A DNA stretch of 57,776 bases from Sandaracinus sp. (GTDB lineage Bacteria > Myxococcota_A > Polyangia > Polyangiales > Houyiibacteriaceae), in assembly GCA_002699025.1 (NCBI GenBank), contig PABA01000179.1, positions 1 through 57,776 of the forward strand. Reading direction: 5' to 3'. The notes below the pieces were generated by a model. It had not been told where the DNA came from. It saw nothing but the letters and a program-made list of their open reading frames with translations, and ran no database searches. Position 1 is the stretch's first letter, and each line of letters begins with the position of its first letter. This document shows, one piece after another, positions 1 to 8,068 of the stretch. The translations under genes and the position numbers were made by a program.

Positions 1-98
1 CGCGGAGGAGGGCGGCGCTGGCGGGTGGGCTCGGCGTCGCGGGGAGGGGGTCGCGGAGGCGGGCGGCGCTGGGGGCGGCTCGGCGTCGGGGGAGGCGG
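1..98. repeat. imperfect direct repeat, period about 51 bases
   Basis: Two GC-rich copies begin at about 1 and 52. Each starts CGCGGAGG, continues with GCGGCGCTGG and GGCTCGGCGTCG, and ends in a G run. No credible gene lies in 1-130; the open plus-strand frame here is arginine/proline-rich and antisense to the aminopeptidase gene. Confidence 0.5.
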
Positions 99-130
99 GC
101 GCGCTCCTCCCCCGACGGGGGGGCCCGGGC

Positions 131-2899
131 TCAGCGTCCGAAGTAGCTGCGGGCGCTCTCCTGCTGCGCCTCGACCTTCGCCGCGCAGAGGCGCACGGCT
201 TCGAGCGTGTTCAGCAGGTTCCGCGGCCCGCCCGGGAGCTCGGCGATGCGCGGCTGGAAGAAGCCCTGCACCGCCTCCGCCTGCTCCTCGCTGCAGAAGG
301 CCCCCGCGAAGCGCGGCAGGAAGCCGGCGCTCGACTCGAGCCGCTCCACCAGCGCGTCGAAATTCTCCTGCAGAAAGCCCCAGGTCGCCTCCCGGGTCTC
401 GGGCATGCCCATCTGCGCGCCGAGCGGCACCCAGACCTCGTTCACCCGCACGCGCGGGTCGAGCGCCAGCGCCCGGGCCCGCGCCGCGAGCCCCTCGTCC
501 TTCGTCGACGCGAGCGCGCGCAGGAGCTGGCTCCGCAGCATGGCGTCGTCGCTCTCCACGAAGCGCTCGAGCACGTGGTCGAAGAAGGCCTCGTCGCCGT
601 CCTGCACGGCCACCTCGAGCACCGTGCCCACGAGGTTCGCATCCACCACGTCCCGGTGGATCTCCCCGTCGCCCCGCCGTCCGTAGCCGACGAAACGCTG
701 CCCGCGCTGCGCGGCCTCGCGTCGGACCCGCGGCAGCTCTGCGACCTCCGCGAGGTGCCCGATCACCGCCGCCCGGAGCAGCTTGGTCTCGCCGTCCTCC
801 TCCGCGCGCCCCCGCGGCGCCCAGCGGAGGCGCCGGAAGACGGGCTGGTAGAGCTGCGCCGAGAGCCGCCGCACGGCCGCCCGCTGCGCCTCGGTCACCA
901 GCCGGTCGTGGGCGAAGGAGAGCATGCCCATCGGCGCCTCGGCCACGTTGCGGATCTCGGAGCGCGCGAGCGGCTCGAGCATGCCGTAGAGGTCCGCGGC
1001 CGGGAGCGAGCCGTTGTCGAAGGCGGCGCGCAGGCTGTCGGTGAGCGCGAGCTTCTCCCGGTCCGTGAGGGCGTCCCAGGCGTCCGTGCGCAGCTTCGCG
1101 AGCAGCTCGGACGAGAGCGTGAAGCGGAGGTAGCCCGCGCCATCGGCGTTCGGGAGGATCCACCCGGGGCAGCGCGGGAGCTCGAGCCGGCCCTCGCGAT
1201 CCGCGAGCAGCGTGCAGGCCTGCGGCGGCTCCTCGGTCCCCTCGGCGCCCTCGTAGCGCACGCAGATCGGCATCACCCACATCTGCTCCGCGTCGCCCTC
1301 CGAGCCGACGGGGAGGTAGCGCTGCTGCGAGAAGCGCACCTCCGCGCCTCCAGCCTCCTCGCCTTCGCCCTCGCTGCAGCTCAGCTCCGCCTCCACGAAG
1401 GGCAGGCCGGGCTGGAAGAGGAAGGTGCGGAAGGGCGTGGAGACGTCGCGCCCGCTCGCCTCGCTCAGGGCGCTGAGCAGATCCTCGTAGGTCGCCGTGC
1501 CCCAGCGGTGCGTCTCCATGTACTGGCGGATGCCCCGCTGGAAGACCTCCGGCGACATCCACTGCTCGAACATGCTCAGCACGCCGCCGCCCTTCGTGTA
1601 GGTGATGGCATCGAAGGCGTTGCGGATGTCGTGGCTGCTCTCGATGGGCTCGCGGATCTGCCGCGCGCTCACGAGGCTGTCGGTCCGCATGGCGCGGTGC
1701 ACGTAGGCGAGCTGCGTCAGGTCCGTGCGGTAGGCCGGGTAGAGCTCGCGCACCACCTTCTGGCCCATCCACGTCGCGAAGGCCTCGTTGAGCCAGATGT
1801 CGTCCCACCAGGGCATGGTCACGAGGTTGCCGAACCACTGGTGGGCGAGCTCGTGCGCCATCACGTAGGCGTAGCCGCGGAGCTGCCGCTCGGGCGCGTC
1901 CTCGTCGAGGAGGAGCAGCGGCTCGCGGAAGGTGATCAGCCCCACGTTCTCCATGGCGCCGGCGGCGAAGTCCGGCACGGCGACGATGTCGAGCTTCCGG
2001 TAGGGGTAGGCGATGCCGAAGTAGGACTCGAGCGCGGCGAGGATCTCCGCCGTGTGCTCGAGCGCGTAGGCGAGCTGCTCGCCCTTGCCCTTCACGGCAA
2101 GGCCCCGGAGCGGGATGGGGACGTCGCGCACGTCGCTCGGCGGGATCGCCTCGTGCTCGACCACGTCGAGCGGGCCCACGGCCATGGCGACGAGGTAGGT
2201 GGGCATGGGCCGCGTCGTCTCGAAGCGCACGACCTGGAGGCCGCCGCCGAGGGCCGTCGCGGCGGCCTGGGGCGTGTTGAACGCGGCGACGTGATCCTCC
2301 TGCACCGTGAGGGCGACGTCGAAGGGCGTCTTGAAGCGGGGCTCGTCGAAGCCCGGGAAGGCGAGGCGCGCGCTCGTCGCCTCGAACTGGGTGAAGGCGT
2401 AGGCCTCCTCGGCGGCCTCGACCTTGTAGAGCCCGTGGAGCGCCGTGTTGAAGGGCGCGCGGTAGTCGATGCGGATCGTCGCCTCGCCCGCCGGTAGCAC
2501 CTCCCCGAGGCGCAGGATGGCCACGCCCTCGTCGTCGACCTGCTCCCAGCTCGCCTCGATGGCCTCCCCCTCGGCCGGCGTCACGGAGGCCTGGGCGACC
2601 TCGAGGTCGTCGCCGTGGAGCCAGATGTGCCGCGTGGGCTCGGCCACCTGCACCTGGATCTCCGCCAGCCCCGAGAAGCCCTCGCGCTCGGGGACCACCG
2701 TCAGCGCCAGCCGGTAGTGGGTCGGCGTGACCGCCTCCGGGAGCTGGCCGAGGGGCGGGTCGCCGGGCTCGGCGATCGCGACCGGCGTGGGCTCGGGGGC
2801 CGGCTCGGTCGCCGGGGCGACGGTCGTCGGGCGGCTCCCCTCGGGGGTGCCGCCGCAGGCGAGCAGGAGCGAGAGCGCGGGGAGAGCGAGGTTCCGCAT
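131..2899 (-). CDS. M1 family metallo-aminopeptidase, lipoprotein
   Basis: Zinc aminopeptidase that removes N-terminal residues from peptides, probably anchored in the envelope. The 922-residue product has the family exopeptidase motif GAMEN near residue 312, the zinc motif HELAH near 348 and the distal zinc glutamate in NEAFA about 19 residues on, then a long C-terminal region as in PepN/ERAP-type enzymes. The signal peptide ends in a lipobox, LLAC, with Cys15, followed by a Pro/Thr/Glu-rich linker. I chose the ATG at 2899 rather than an in-frame ATG at 2911, because the latter lies within a TATGCC -10-like box and adds residues before the signal peptide. It is monocistronic and divergent from the MopE-like gene. 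Family assignment is secure; the substrate is unknown. Confidence 0.93.
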   Translation of the reverse strand: MRNLALPALSLLLACGGTPEGSRPTTVAPATEPAPEPTPVAIAEPGDPPLGQLPEAVTPTHYRLALTVVPEREGFSGLAEIQVQVAEPTRHIWLHGDDLEVAQASVTPAEGEAIEASWEQVDDEGVAILRLGEVLPAGEATIRIDYRAPFNTALHGLYKVEAAEEAYAFTQFEATSARLAFPGFDEPRFKTPFDVALTVQEDHVAAFNTPQAAATALGGGLQVVRFETTRPMPTYLVAMAVGPLDVVEHEAIPPSDVRDVPIPLRGLAVKGKGEQLAYALEHTAEILAALESYFGIAYPYRKLDIVAVPDFAAGAMENVGLITFREPLLLLDEDAPERQLRGYAYVMAHELAHQWFGNLVTMPWWDDIWLNEAFATWMGQKVVRELYPAYRTDLTQLAYVHRAMRTDSLVSARQIREPIESSHDIRNAFDAITYTKGGGVLSMFEQWMSPEVFQRGIRQYMETHRWGTATYEDLLSALSEASGRDVSTPFRTFLFQPGLPFVEAELSCSEGEGEEAGGAEVRFSQQRYLPVGSEGDAEQMWVMPICVRYEGAEGTEEPPQACTLLADREGRLELPRCPGWILPNADGAGYLRFTLSSELLAKLRTDAWDALTDREKLALTDSLRAAFDNGSLPAADLYGMLEPLARSEIRNVAEAPMGMLSFAHDRLVTEAQRAAVRRLSAQLYQPVFRRLRWAPRGRAEEDGETKLLRAAVIGHLAEVAELPRVRREAAQRGQRFVGYGRRGDGEIHRDVVDANLVGTVLEVAVQDGDEAFFDHVLERFVESDDAMLRSQLLRALASTKDEGLAARARALALDPRVRVNEVWVPLGAQMGMPETREATWGFLQENFDALVERLESSAGFLPRFAGAFCSEEQAEAVQGFFQPRIAELPGGPRNLLNTLEAVRLCAAKVEAQQESARSYFGR

Positions 2900-2906
2900 G
2901 GCCACG

Positions 2907-2912
2907 GGCATA
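2907..2912 (-). promoter_or_regulatory. -10-like box TATGCC, aminopeptidase gene
   Basis: TATGCC ends 7 bases before the ATG at 2899, one of a series of such boxes very close to start codons in this window, suggesting a leaderless transcript. Confidence 0.4.
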
Positions 2913-3003
2913 GCACCGCTGGCCCGTTCGGGACCCCCCCGAGCCCGCGGAACCTGCCGCGGATGGGGGCGAGCCGGGCGGTGCGCTCGGAAAACTGCCT
3001 TTT

Positions 3004-3041
3004 CACGGGAAAATACCGTGGCGGTGCAGGGGGATTCCCCC
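3004..3041. promoter_or_regulatory. two adjacent inverted repeats in an AT-richer upstream region
   Basis: CACGG, a 7-base loop GAAAATA, then CCGTG (3004-3020), followed by GGGGG ATT CCCCC (3029-3041). They lie in the divergent gap upstream of the MopE-like gene, in one of the few locally AT-richer stretches here. They could be operators or leader hairpins. A possible -10, TAGATT, is at 3061-3066. Confidence 0.4.
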
Positions 3042-3105
3042 GTAGGATGTGGCGAGGTCGTAGATTTTCACCCGTTGCGGGACGGGTGATGCGAGGAGCG
3101 GTGTG

Positions 3106-6063
3106 ATGAATCGGTCGGGTCGAAGCTCGGGAGACTCCCGGGGAACCTTCGCGCGCGTGCGCGCGCTCTCGTGGCTCCTGCTCTGGGCGCTCCCCATCGG
3201 CGCCTGCGACTGCAGCTCCGATCCGGGCCCGGGCTGCGAGACCTCCGCCGACTGCGAGGGCGCCGAGGTCTGCGTGGACGGCCGCTGCGTCCCGCCGGAC
3301 GACGCCGGGCCGGGCAGCGACTCGGGCTCCGTGGACGCGGGCGGCGAGGTCTGCCGCGACATCGATCGGGACGGCTTCGAGGGGGAGACCGAGCTCTGCC
3401 CGAGCGGCCTCGACTGCGCCGACGACGACGCCCTCGTGAACCCGGACGCGGACGAGCTCTGCGGCAACGGGCTCGACGACGACTGTGACGGTGAGGCCGA
3501 CGAGGACGACTGCATCTGCAACACCGGCGACCGCATCGCCTGCTACACGGGCGAGCCCGCGACGCGGAACGAGGGCATCTGCCGGACGGGCATCGCCATC
3601 TGCCTGAGCCCCGGCGAGGTCGGCGAGTGCCGCGGCGAGACCACGCCCGGCGAGGAGAGCTGCAACCTCCTCGACGACGACTGCGACGGAGAGGTCGACG
3701 AGGGCCTTCGGAACGCCTGCGGCGAGTGCAGCGACGTCGAGCCGATGGAGATGTGCGGCAACGAGATCGACGACGACTGCGACGGGCTCGCGGACGAGGA
3801 CTGCGAGTGTGACTACCGCTGCGCGTGCCCGGACATGACGAGCTGCGAGTGCCGGCCGCCGACGAACCAGCCCTGCTACGAGGGTCCCTTCGGCACGGAG
3901 GGGGTCGGCGCGTGCGCCGGCGGGCGCCGCGACTGCATCGAGGACGCCGTGAGCGGCGGCAACCGCTGGGGCACCTGCGCGGGCGAGGTGCTGCCGAGCG
4001 AGGAGTGCGCCGGGGACGTGGCCGACGGGGTCGACGACGACTGCGACGGAGTGGTCGACGAGGGCTGCGCGGACGCCGACTCGGACGGCACGCCGTACCC
4101 GGCCGACTGCGACGACGGGGACGCGGACATCTACCCGGGCGCGCCGGAGATCTGCAACGGGCGCGACGACGACTGCGACGGCATCCCCGACGAGGGGGTG
4201 ACCAACGGTTGCGGCGGCTGCTTCACGCCCGAGGGCGACGAGGAGTGCGGCAACGGGCTCGACGACGACTGCAACGGGATGGTCGACGACGGCTGTAGCT
4301 GCGAGCCGGGCGCCTCCCAGGAGTGCTACGGCGGCCCGGAGGGGACGGCCGGGGTCGGGAGCTGCGCGGCGGGGACGCAGACCTGCTCGAGCGACGAGTT
4401 CACGGCCTGGGGTGCCTGCGAGGGCATGGTGCTGCCGGAGGTCGAGGTCTGCGGCGGCGGCGACGAGGACTGCGACGGGGAGGTCGACGAGCGCTGGGCC
4501 GTCGGGTCGAACCGCTGCGGCTTCTGCGATGGCGCCGAGGTCTGCGACGGGGAGGACCAGGACTGTGACGGGCGCGTGGACGAGGGCGTGTCGAACGCCT
4601 GCGGCGCGTGCGAGGAGGAGCCGGTCGAGGTCTGCGACGGCGAGGATGACGACTGCGACGGCATCGTGGACGAGGGCGTCGTGAACGCCTGCGGCACCTG
4701 CCCGCCGGAGCCCTGCTTCACGGACACCTGGGACACGCCGAGCGACTGCGAGGCGGAGGGTCGCGACTGCGAGGGCGTCGAGCCGCACCCGGACTTCCCG
4801 GACGGCGTGACGCTGAGCCAGAACAGCTTCGACAACGACTTCATCTACCTGGCCGTCACGCAGCGGAACCAGGTGGCGAAGGTGAACACCGAGACCGGCG
4901 CCGTGGAGTGGCAGGTGACGAGCCACGGCTCGTGGCCGAGCCGGACGGCGGTGGCCGTGGACGGGAGCGTCTGGGTGGCGAACCGGGCCCTCTCGGCGCC
5001 GAGCGACCCGAACCAGTCGAACGTCGTGCACCTGAACGAGGCGGACGGCTCGCTGATCTGCCGGGCGCCCTTCGCCGGGCTCGCGCGCGGGCTGGCCATC
5101 GACGGGGACGGCAACGTCTGGGCCGGCACCTTCAACGGGATGGAGGTCATCCAGATCGACGGGACCGAGGTCGAGCCGGACGGGACGTGCCGGATCCTGC
5201 GGCGCATCGCCGTGGGCGTGAACGTCTACGGGCTGGCGGCGGACTCGGAGGGCTACGTGTGGACCTCGAGCTCGCCGACGGTGCGCATCGAGGTGGCGAC
5301 CGGGGCGACGGAGAGCATCACGAACCCGACGCACTACGGCATCGCGGCCGACGGCGTGGGGAACATGTGGTTCGGCGGCTGGCGCGGGGGCGGCACGGTG
5401 CACGCGATCCGGCCGGACCGGACGATCCTCGACACGGGGGTCGGGCAGATCACGGCGGTGACGGTGCACCCGGACGGCTCGGTTTGGGGCTCGGGCTACG
5501 GCGTGAACCAGGTGGTGCGCTTCGACGGGGCGACGGGCGCGGAGCTGTGCCGGGCGAACACGATGAACGGCACGAACCCGCACGGCGTGGCCGTGGACCG
5601 GCGGGGGCGGGTGTGGTCGCCGAACCGCTACGGCGGGTACGTGAACGTGTACGACCCGGACACGTGCATGCTGCTGGAGAGCTACCCGGTGGACGCGGGC
5701 CAGGAGCTGTACTCGTACTCGGACATGACCGGGCACCTGCTGCGGACGTTCATCGCGCCCGAGGGCTGGTGGCGGCAGGTCTTCGACAGCGGCTACGCGG
5801 ACGCCTACTGGACGACGGTGGAGTGGGACTCGACCGAGCCGGCCGGGACGGGCGTGGAGATCTTCGTGCGGGTGGCCGACACGGAGGCGGGCCTCGACGG
5901 GGCGACGCCGTGCGGGCCCTTCACGAGCTCGCCGGCGGATCTCTCGACGTGCGCGCCGGCGCTCGGGCGGGGGCGGTACCTGCGGGTGGAGGCGCGGCTC
6001 TTCCGGTCGATGACCGACGAGCGGCCGATCCTGCACTCGGCGGAGGCGACCTGGGCGTACTGA
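3106..6063 (+). CDS. MopE-like lipoprotein: DDDCDG repeats plus NHL/Vgb-type beta-propeller
   Basis: Large surface or periplasmic protein of unknown role, 985 residues. A hydrophobic segment ends in the lipobox IGAC, so it is probably lipid-anchored. Residues about 45-540 are Cys-rich and contain nine copies of a DDDCDGxxDE-type motif, the putative metal-binding motif typical of myxobacterial and MopE-like proteins. From about 560 a propeller follows, with repeating blocks such as VAVDGSVWVANR, LAIDGDGNVWAG and VAVDRRGRVWSP, then a C-terminal beta domain. The ATG at 3106 follows GAGGAG at 3092-3097 with good spacing; a GTG directly before it is a weaker choice. The first 17 codons are unusually poor in G/C third bases, so a start at the GTG at 3157 is also possible. 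Confidence 0.85.
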   Translation: MNRSGRSSGDSRGTFARVRALSWLLLWALPIGACDCSSDPGPGCETSADCEGAEVCVDGRCVPPDDAGPGSDSGSVDAGGEVCRDIDRDGFEGETELCPSGLDCADDDALVNPDADELCGNGLDDDCDGEADEDDCICNTGDRIACYTGEPATRNEGICRTGIAICLSPGEVGECRGETTPGEESCNLLDDDCDGEVDEGLRNACGECSDVEPMEMCGNEIDDDCDGLADEDCECDYRCACPDMTSCECRPPTNQPCYEGPFGTEGVGACAGGRRDCIEDAVSGGNRWGTCAGEVLPSEECAGDVADGVDDDCDGVVDEGCADADSDGTPYPADCDDGDADIYPGAPEICNGRDDDCDGIPDEGVTNGCGGCFTPEGDEECGNGLDDDCNGMVDDGCSCEPGASQECYGGPEGTAGVGSCAAGTQTCSSDEFTAWGACEGMVLPEVEVCGGGDEDCDGEVDERWAVGSNRCGFCDGAEVCDGEDQDCDGRVDEGVSNACGACEEEPVEVCDGEDDDCDGIVDEGVVNACGTCPPEPCFTDTWDTPSDCEAEGRDCEGVEPHPDFPDGVTLSQNSFDNDFIYLAVTQRNQVAKVNTETGAVEWQVTSHGSWPSRTAVAVDGSVWVANRALSAPSDPNQSNVVHLNEADGSLICRAPFAGLARGLAIDGDGNVWAGTFNGMEVIQIDGTEVEPDGTCRILRRIAVGVNVYGLAADSEGYVWTSSSPTVRIEVATGATESITNPTHYGIAADGVGNMWFGGWRGGGTVHAIRPDRTILDTGVGQITAVTVHPDGSVWGSGYGVNQVVRFDGATGAELCRANTMNGTNPHGVAVDRRGRVWSPNRYGGYVNVYDPDTCMLLESYPVDAGQELYSYSDMTGHLLRTFIAPEGWWRQVFDSGYADAYWTTVEWDSTEPAGTGVEIFVRVADTEAGLDGATPCGPFTSSPADLSTCAPALGRGRYLRVEARLFRSMTDERPILHSAEATWAY

Positions 6064-6223
6064 GTCCGCTCGGTGGCGCGCGGCGTCCTCGGCCTACCCG
6101 TGAGGCCCGGGGCGCACCGGACGCGGCTCCGTGCGGCCGGGCAACCCGTGGGGGCGCTCCCCTTCGCAGACGCGTGCTTTTCCGCATTCGGTGGGGCTGG
6201 AGCCGGGCGCTCGGCCGGGGCTG

Positions 6224-6306
6224 GGAGCTGAGCGCTTGGGCTGGAGCTGAGCGCTGGAGCTGAGCGCTGGAGCTGAGCGCTCGGGCTGAGCGCTTGGGCT
6301 GAGCGC
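6224..6306. repeat. 13-base tandem repeat
   Basis: About six copies of a 13-mer close to GGAGCTGAGCGCT. Three in direct tandem at 6243-6255, 6256-6268 and 6269-6281 are identical; flanking copies at 6224-6236 and 6282-6306 are degenerate. The array occupies the gap between the convergent MopE-like and Cys-rich lipoprotein genes. Near-repeats continue to about 6340. No gene is seen in 6064-6353. Confidence 0.75.
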
Positions 6307-6353
6307 CGGGGCTCGCCGCTGGGCTGGGGCTGGCCGTCGCCGCCGCGCCCGGC

Positions 6354-7088
6354 TCAGCCCCCGGCGGGGTGGCAGACGGACACCCGGCTCTCGATCGTGC
6401 CGGTGCTCGGCGTGCCGCACTCGTAGCCGCGGCGGCAGCGGCCCGTCGCCGGGCTGCAGGTCTCGACGCAGTAGCGATCGAGGAAGCCGAACTGCCAGCA
6501 GACGCTCCCGTCGGGGCAGGCGCCGTCCCGGAGGCAGCGCACGGTGCAGTAGCCGCCCGGGAAGACCACGTCGCCCGAGCGGCTCCGGTCGGCGCAGATC
6601 ACGGTGTCGAAGCCGCTCCCGAGGTCGCAGTCCGTGGCGTCCTCGCAGGCGGCGCCGAGCCCGCCGGGGCCGCCGGCGTCCGGCGTCCCCGCGTCTTCCG
6701 GGCCGGCGTCCTCCATCGCCCCGGCGTCCGTCCCCGCGTCGGCCGCGCCGGCGTCCTCGTAGGGCACGCAGCCGGTCGCGACGTCGCAGAAGCCGAGCGG
6801 CGCGCAGCGCTCGTCCACGGGCTCGAGCCGGCACTCGCCCTCGATGCAGAGCCGCTCGGAGCAGGCGCTCCCGCCCGGGCAGTCGCTCGCGCTCGCGCAC
6901 TCGCAGGCGCCGACGCATGCGTCCACGTCCGGCGTCGGCGTGCAGCGCTCGTCGATGCAGGACTCGCCGCTCCCGCACTCCTCGCTGCGGGTGCACGGCG
7001 TCCCCGCGTCCCCGCCCTCGTCGTCGTCCGATCCGCATCCGAAGGCGAGAAGCGCGGTCAACATCACGGCGCCGAAGCTCGTTCGCAT
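6354..7088 (-). CDS. cysteine-rich lipoprotein of unknown function
   Basis: A 244-residue protein of no family I recognise beyond the myxobacterial Cys-rich surface lipoprotein style. The signal peptide ends with AFGC (Cys18). An N-terminal third has CxxxxECxxGxxC-type units, a low-complexity linker of Asp, Ala and Gly (repeats of DAG) occupies about residues 115-150, and a second Cys-rich domain of DCxLGSGF and CxxRCLRDGACP type follows. All cysteines should be disulfide-bonded outside the cytoplasm. The start at 7088 is preferred to an ATG three codons upstream, since the signal peptide then begins MRTS. It is convergent with the MopE-like gene and divergent from the SUMF1-domain gene. Confidence 0.75.
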   Translation of the reverse strand: MRTSFGAVMLTALLAFGCGSDDDEGGDAGTPCTRSEECGSGESCIDERCTPTPDVDACVGACECASASDCPGGSACSERLCIEGECRLEPVDERCAPLGFCDVATGCVPYEDAGAADAGTDAGAMEDAGPEDAGTPDAGGPGGLGAACEDATDCDLGSGFDTVICADRSRSGDVVFPGGYCTVRCLRDGACPDGSVCWQFGFLDRYCVETCSPATGRCRRGYECGTPSTGTIESRVSVCHPAGG

Positions 7089-7287
7089 GCCCCCCATGCT
7101 GCCACGAACGGGCGGGGCCGCGAGCGAAGCGGGCGTCGTCGGGCTCATTCGCCGCCCGAACGGCGCCCGCCAGGCCGCGGCCGTCGTATCGTCGCCCCAT
7201 GCCCACGCTCGCTCCGGAGCTTCGCGAAGGAGGCCGTGGAGGCGCTCGAGGCGGAGGCGACGCGCGGTGTGGATCGGGCGCGCGGTG

Positions 7288-7293
7288 TAGGCT
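7288..7293 (+). promoter_or_regulatory. -10-like box TAGGCT, SUMF1-domain gene
   Basis: TAGGCT ends 6 bases before the GTG at 7300. The same hexamer with the same spacing stands before the gene at 47755. Confidence 0.45.
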
Positions 7294-7299
7294 GCGCCA

Positions 7300-8046
7300 G
7301 TGCTGCCTCCGCTTCCCCCTACCGGTGTCCTCGTGGCGCCGCTCGTCCTCGCGCTGGCCTGCGGCGGCGAGCCCGTTCCGTCGGGGCGTTCGGCCCGCGA
7401 GGAGCCGTCCCGGGCACCGCGCGTGGAAGCACCGCGCGCGGAACCGGCCGCCGCGGAGCCCCCCGACGTCGAGGCGGAGACGCCCGAAGACCCCGAGATC
7501 ACGGGCCCGTGCCCGGCGCGCATGGCGCACGTCCCCCACGCCGGCGTCTGCATCGATCGCTTCGAGGCGGCGGTGGACGACGGCCGGGCCGTGTCCGAGC
7601 GGGGTCACCTTCCCGCCGCGCGGATCAGCTGGGAGGACGCGCGCGCCGCCTGCGAGGCCGCCGGCTTCCGGCTCTGCACCGTCGAGGAGTGGACCGCCGC
7701 TTGCCGCGGGGAGGAGGAGCGCGTCTACCCCTATGGTGACGAGTTCGACCCGCGGCGCTGCAACACCGGCGGCCCCCACGAGGCCGTCGAGGAGGCGGAG
7801 CTCGCGCCGGCCGGCTCGCACCCCGGCTGCGTCACGCCCGAGGGCGTCTTCGACCTCTCCGGCAACGTGATGGAGTGGATGGACGGGGAGCATCCGACCG
7901 GCGTCATCCGGCCGATGGGCGGCGGCGGCTACGGCATCGGCGACGGCCGGGAGGTGGTCTGCGTGCGCCGCGCCCAGCTCTGGCAGCCGCCCGACGCCGC
8001 CTTCCAGGGCTACGGCTTCCGCTGCTGCACCGACCCCCGCGACTGA
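7300..8046 (+). CDS. SUMF1/formylglycine-generating-enzyme-like domain lipoprotein
   Basis: A 248-residue lipoprotein (lipobox LALAC, Cys21) with a Pro/Glu-rich linker and then a compact SUMF1/FGE-sulfatase fold. Family marks are ISWEDARAAC, GFRLCTVEEWTAAC, YPYGDEFD, GVFDLSGNVMEW and the C-terminal GYGFRCC. Known members either oxidise sulfatase cysteines to formylglycine or, far more often in myxobacteria, serve as non-catalytic modules. No sulfatase is nearby, and it is shorter than true FGEs, so a structural or binding role is likelier. The GTG start places the signal peptide at the very N-terminus and is 6 bases from TAGGCT. Confidence 0.82.
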   Translation: MLPPLPPTGVLVAPLVLALACGGEPVPSGRSAREEPSRAPRVEAPRAEPAAAEPPDVEAETPEDPEITGPCPARMAHVPHAGVCIDRFEAAVDDGRAVSERGHLPAARISWEDARAACEAAGFRLCTVEEWTAACRGEEERVYPYGDEFDPRRCNTGGPHEAVEEAELAPAGSHPGCVTPEGVFDLSGNVMEWMDGEHPTGVIRPMGGGGYGIGDGREVVCVRRAQLWQPPDAAFQGYGFRCCTDPRD

Positions 8047-8068
8047 GCTCCCGCCCCTCGCCTCCGCC

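Noticed and set aside
25-1044. Long open plus-strand frame of 339 codons at the left edge
   Set aside because: It is Arg/Pro/Ala-rich with no domain and lies antisense to the M1 aminopeptidase, whose motifs are unmistakable. Such shadow frames are expected at this GC content.
2909-2911. In-frame ATG at 2911 as aminopeptidase start
   Set aside because: It lies inside the TATGCC -10-like box and adds four residues before a complete signal peptide that begins at 2899.
2701-6036. 1111-codon minus-strand open frame opposite the MopE-like gene
   Set aside because: It has only low-complexity Val/Ala/Arg sequence, whereas the plus strand has nine DDDCDG motifs and a propeller.
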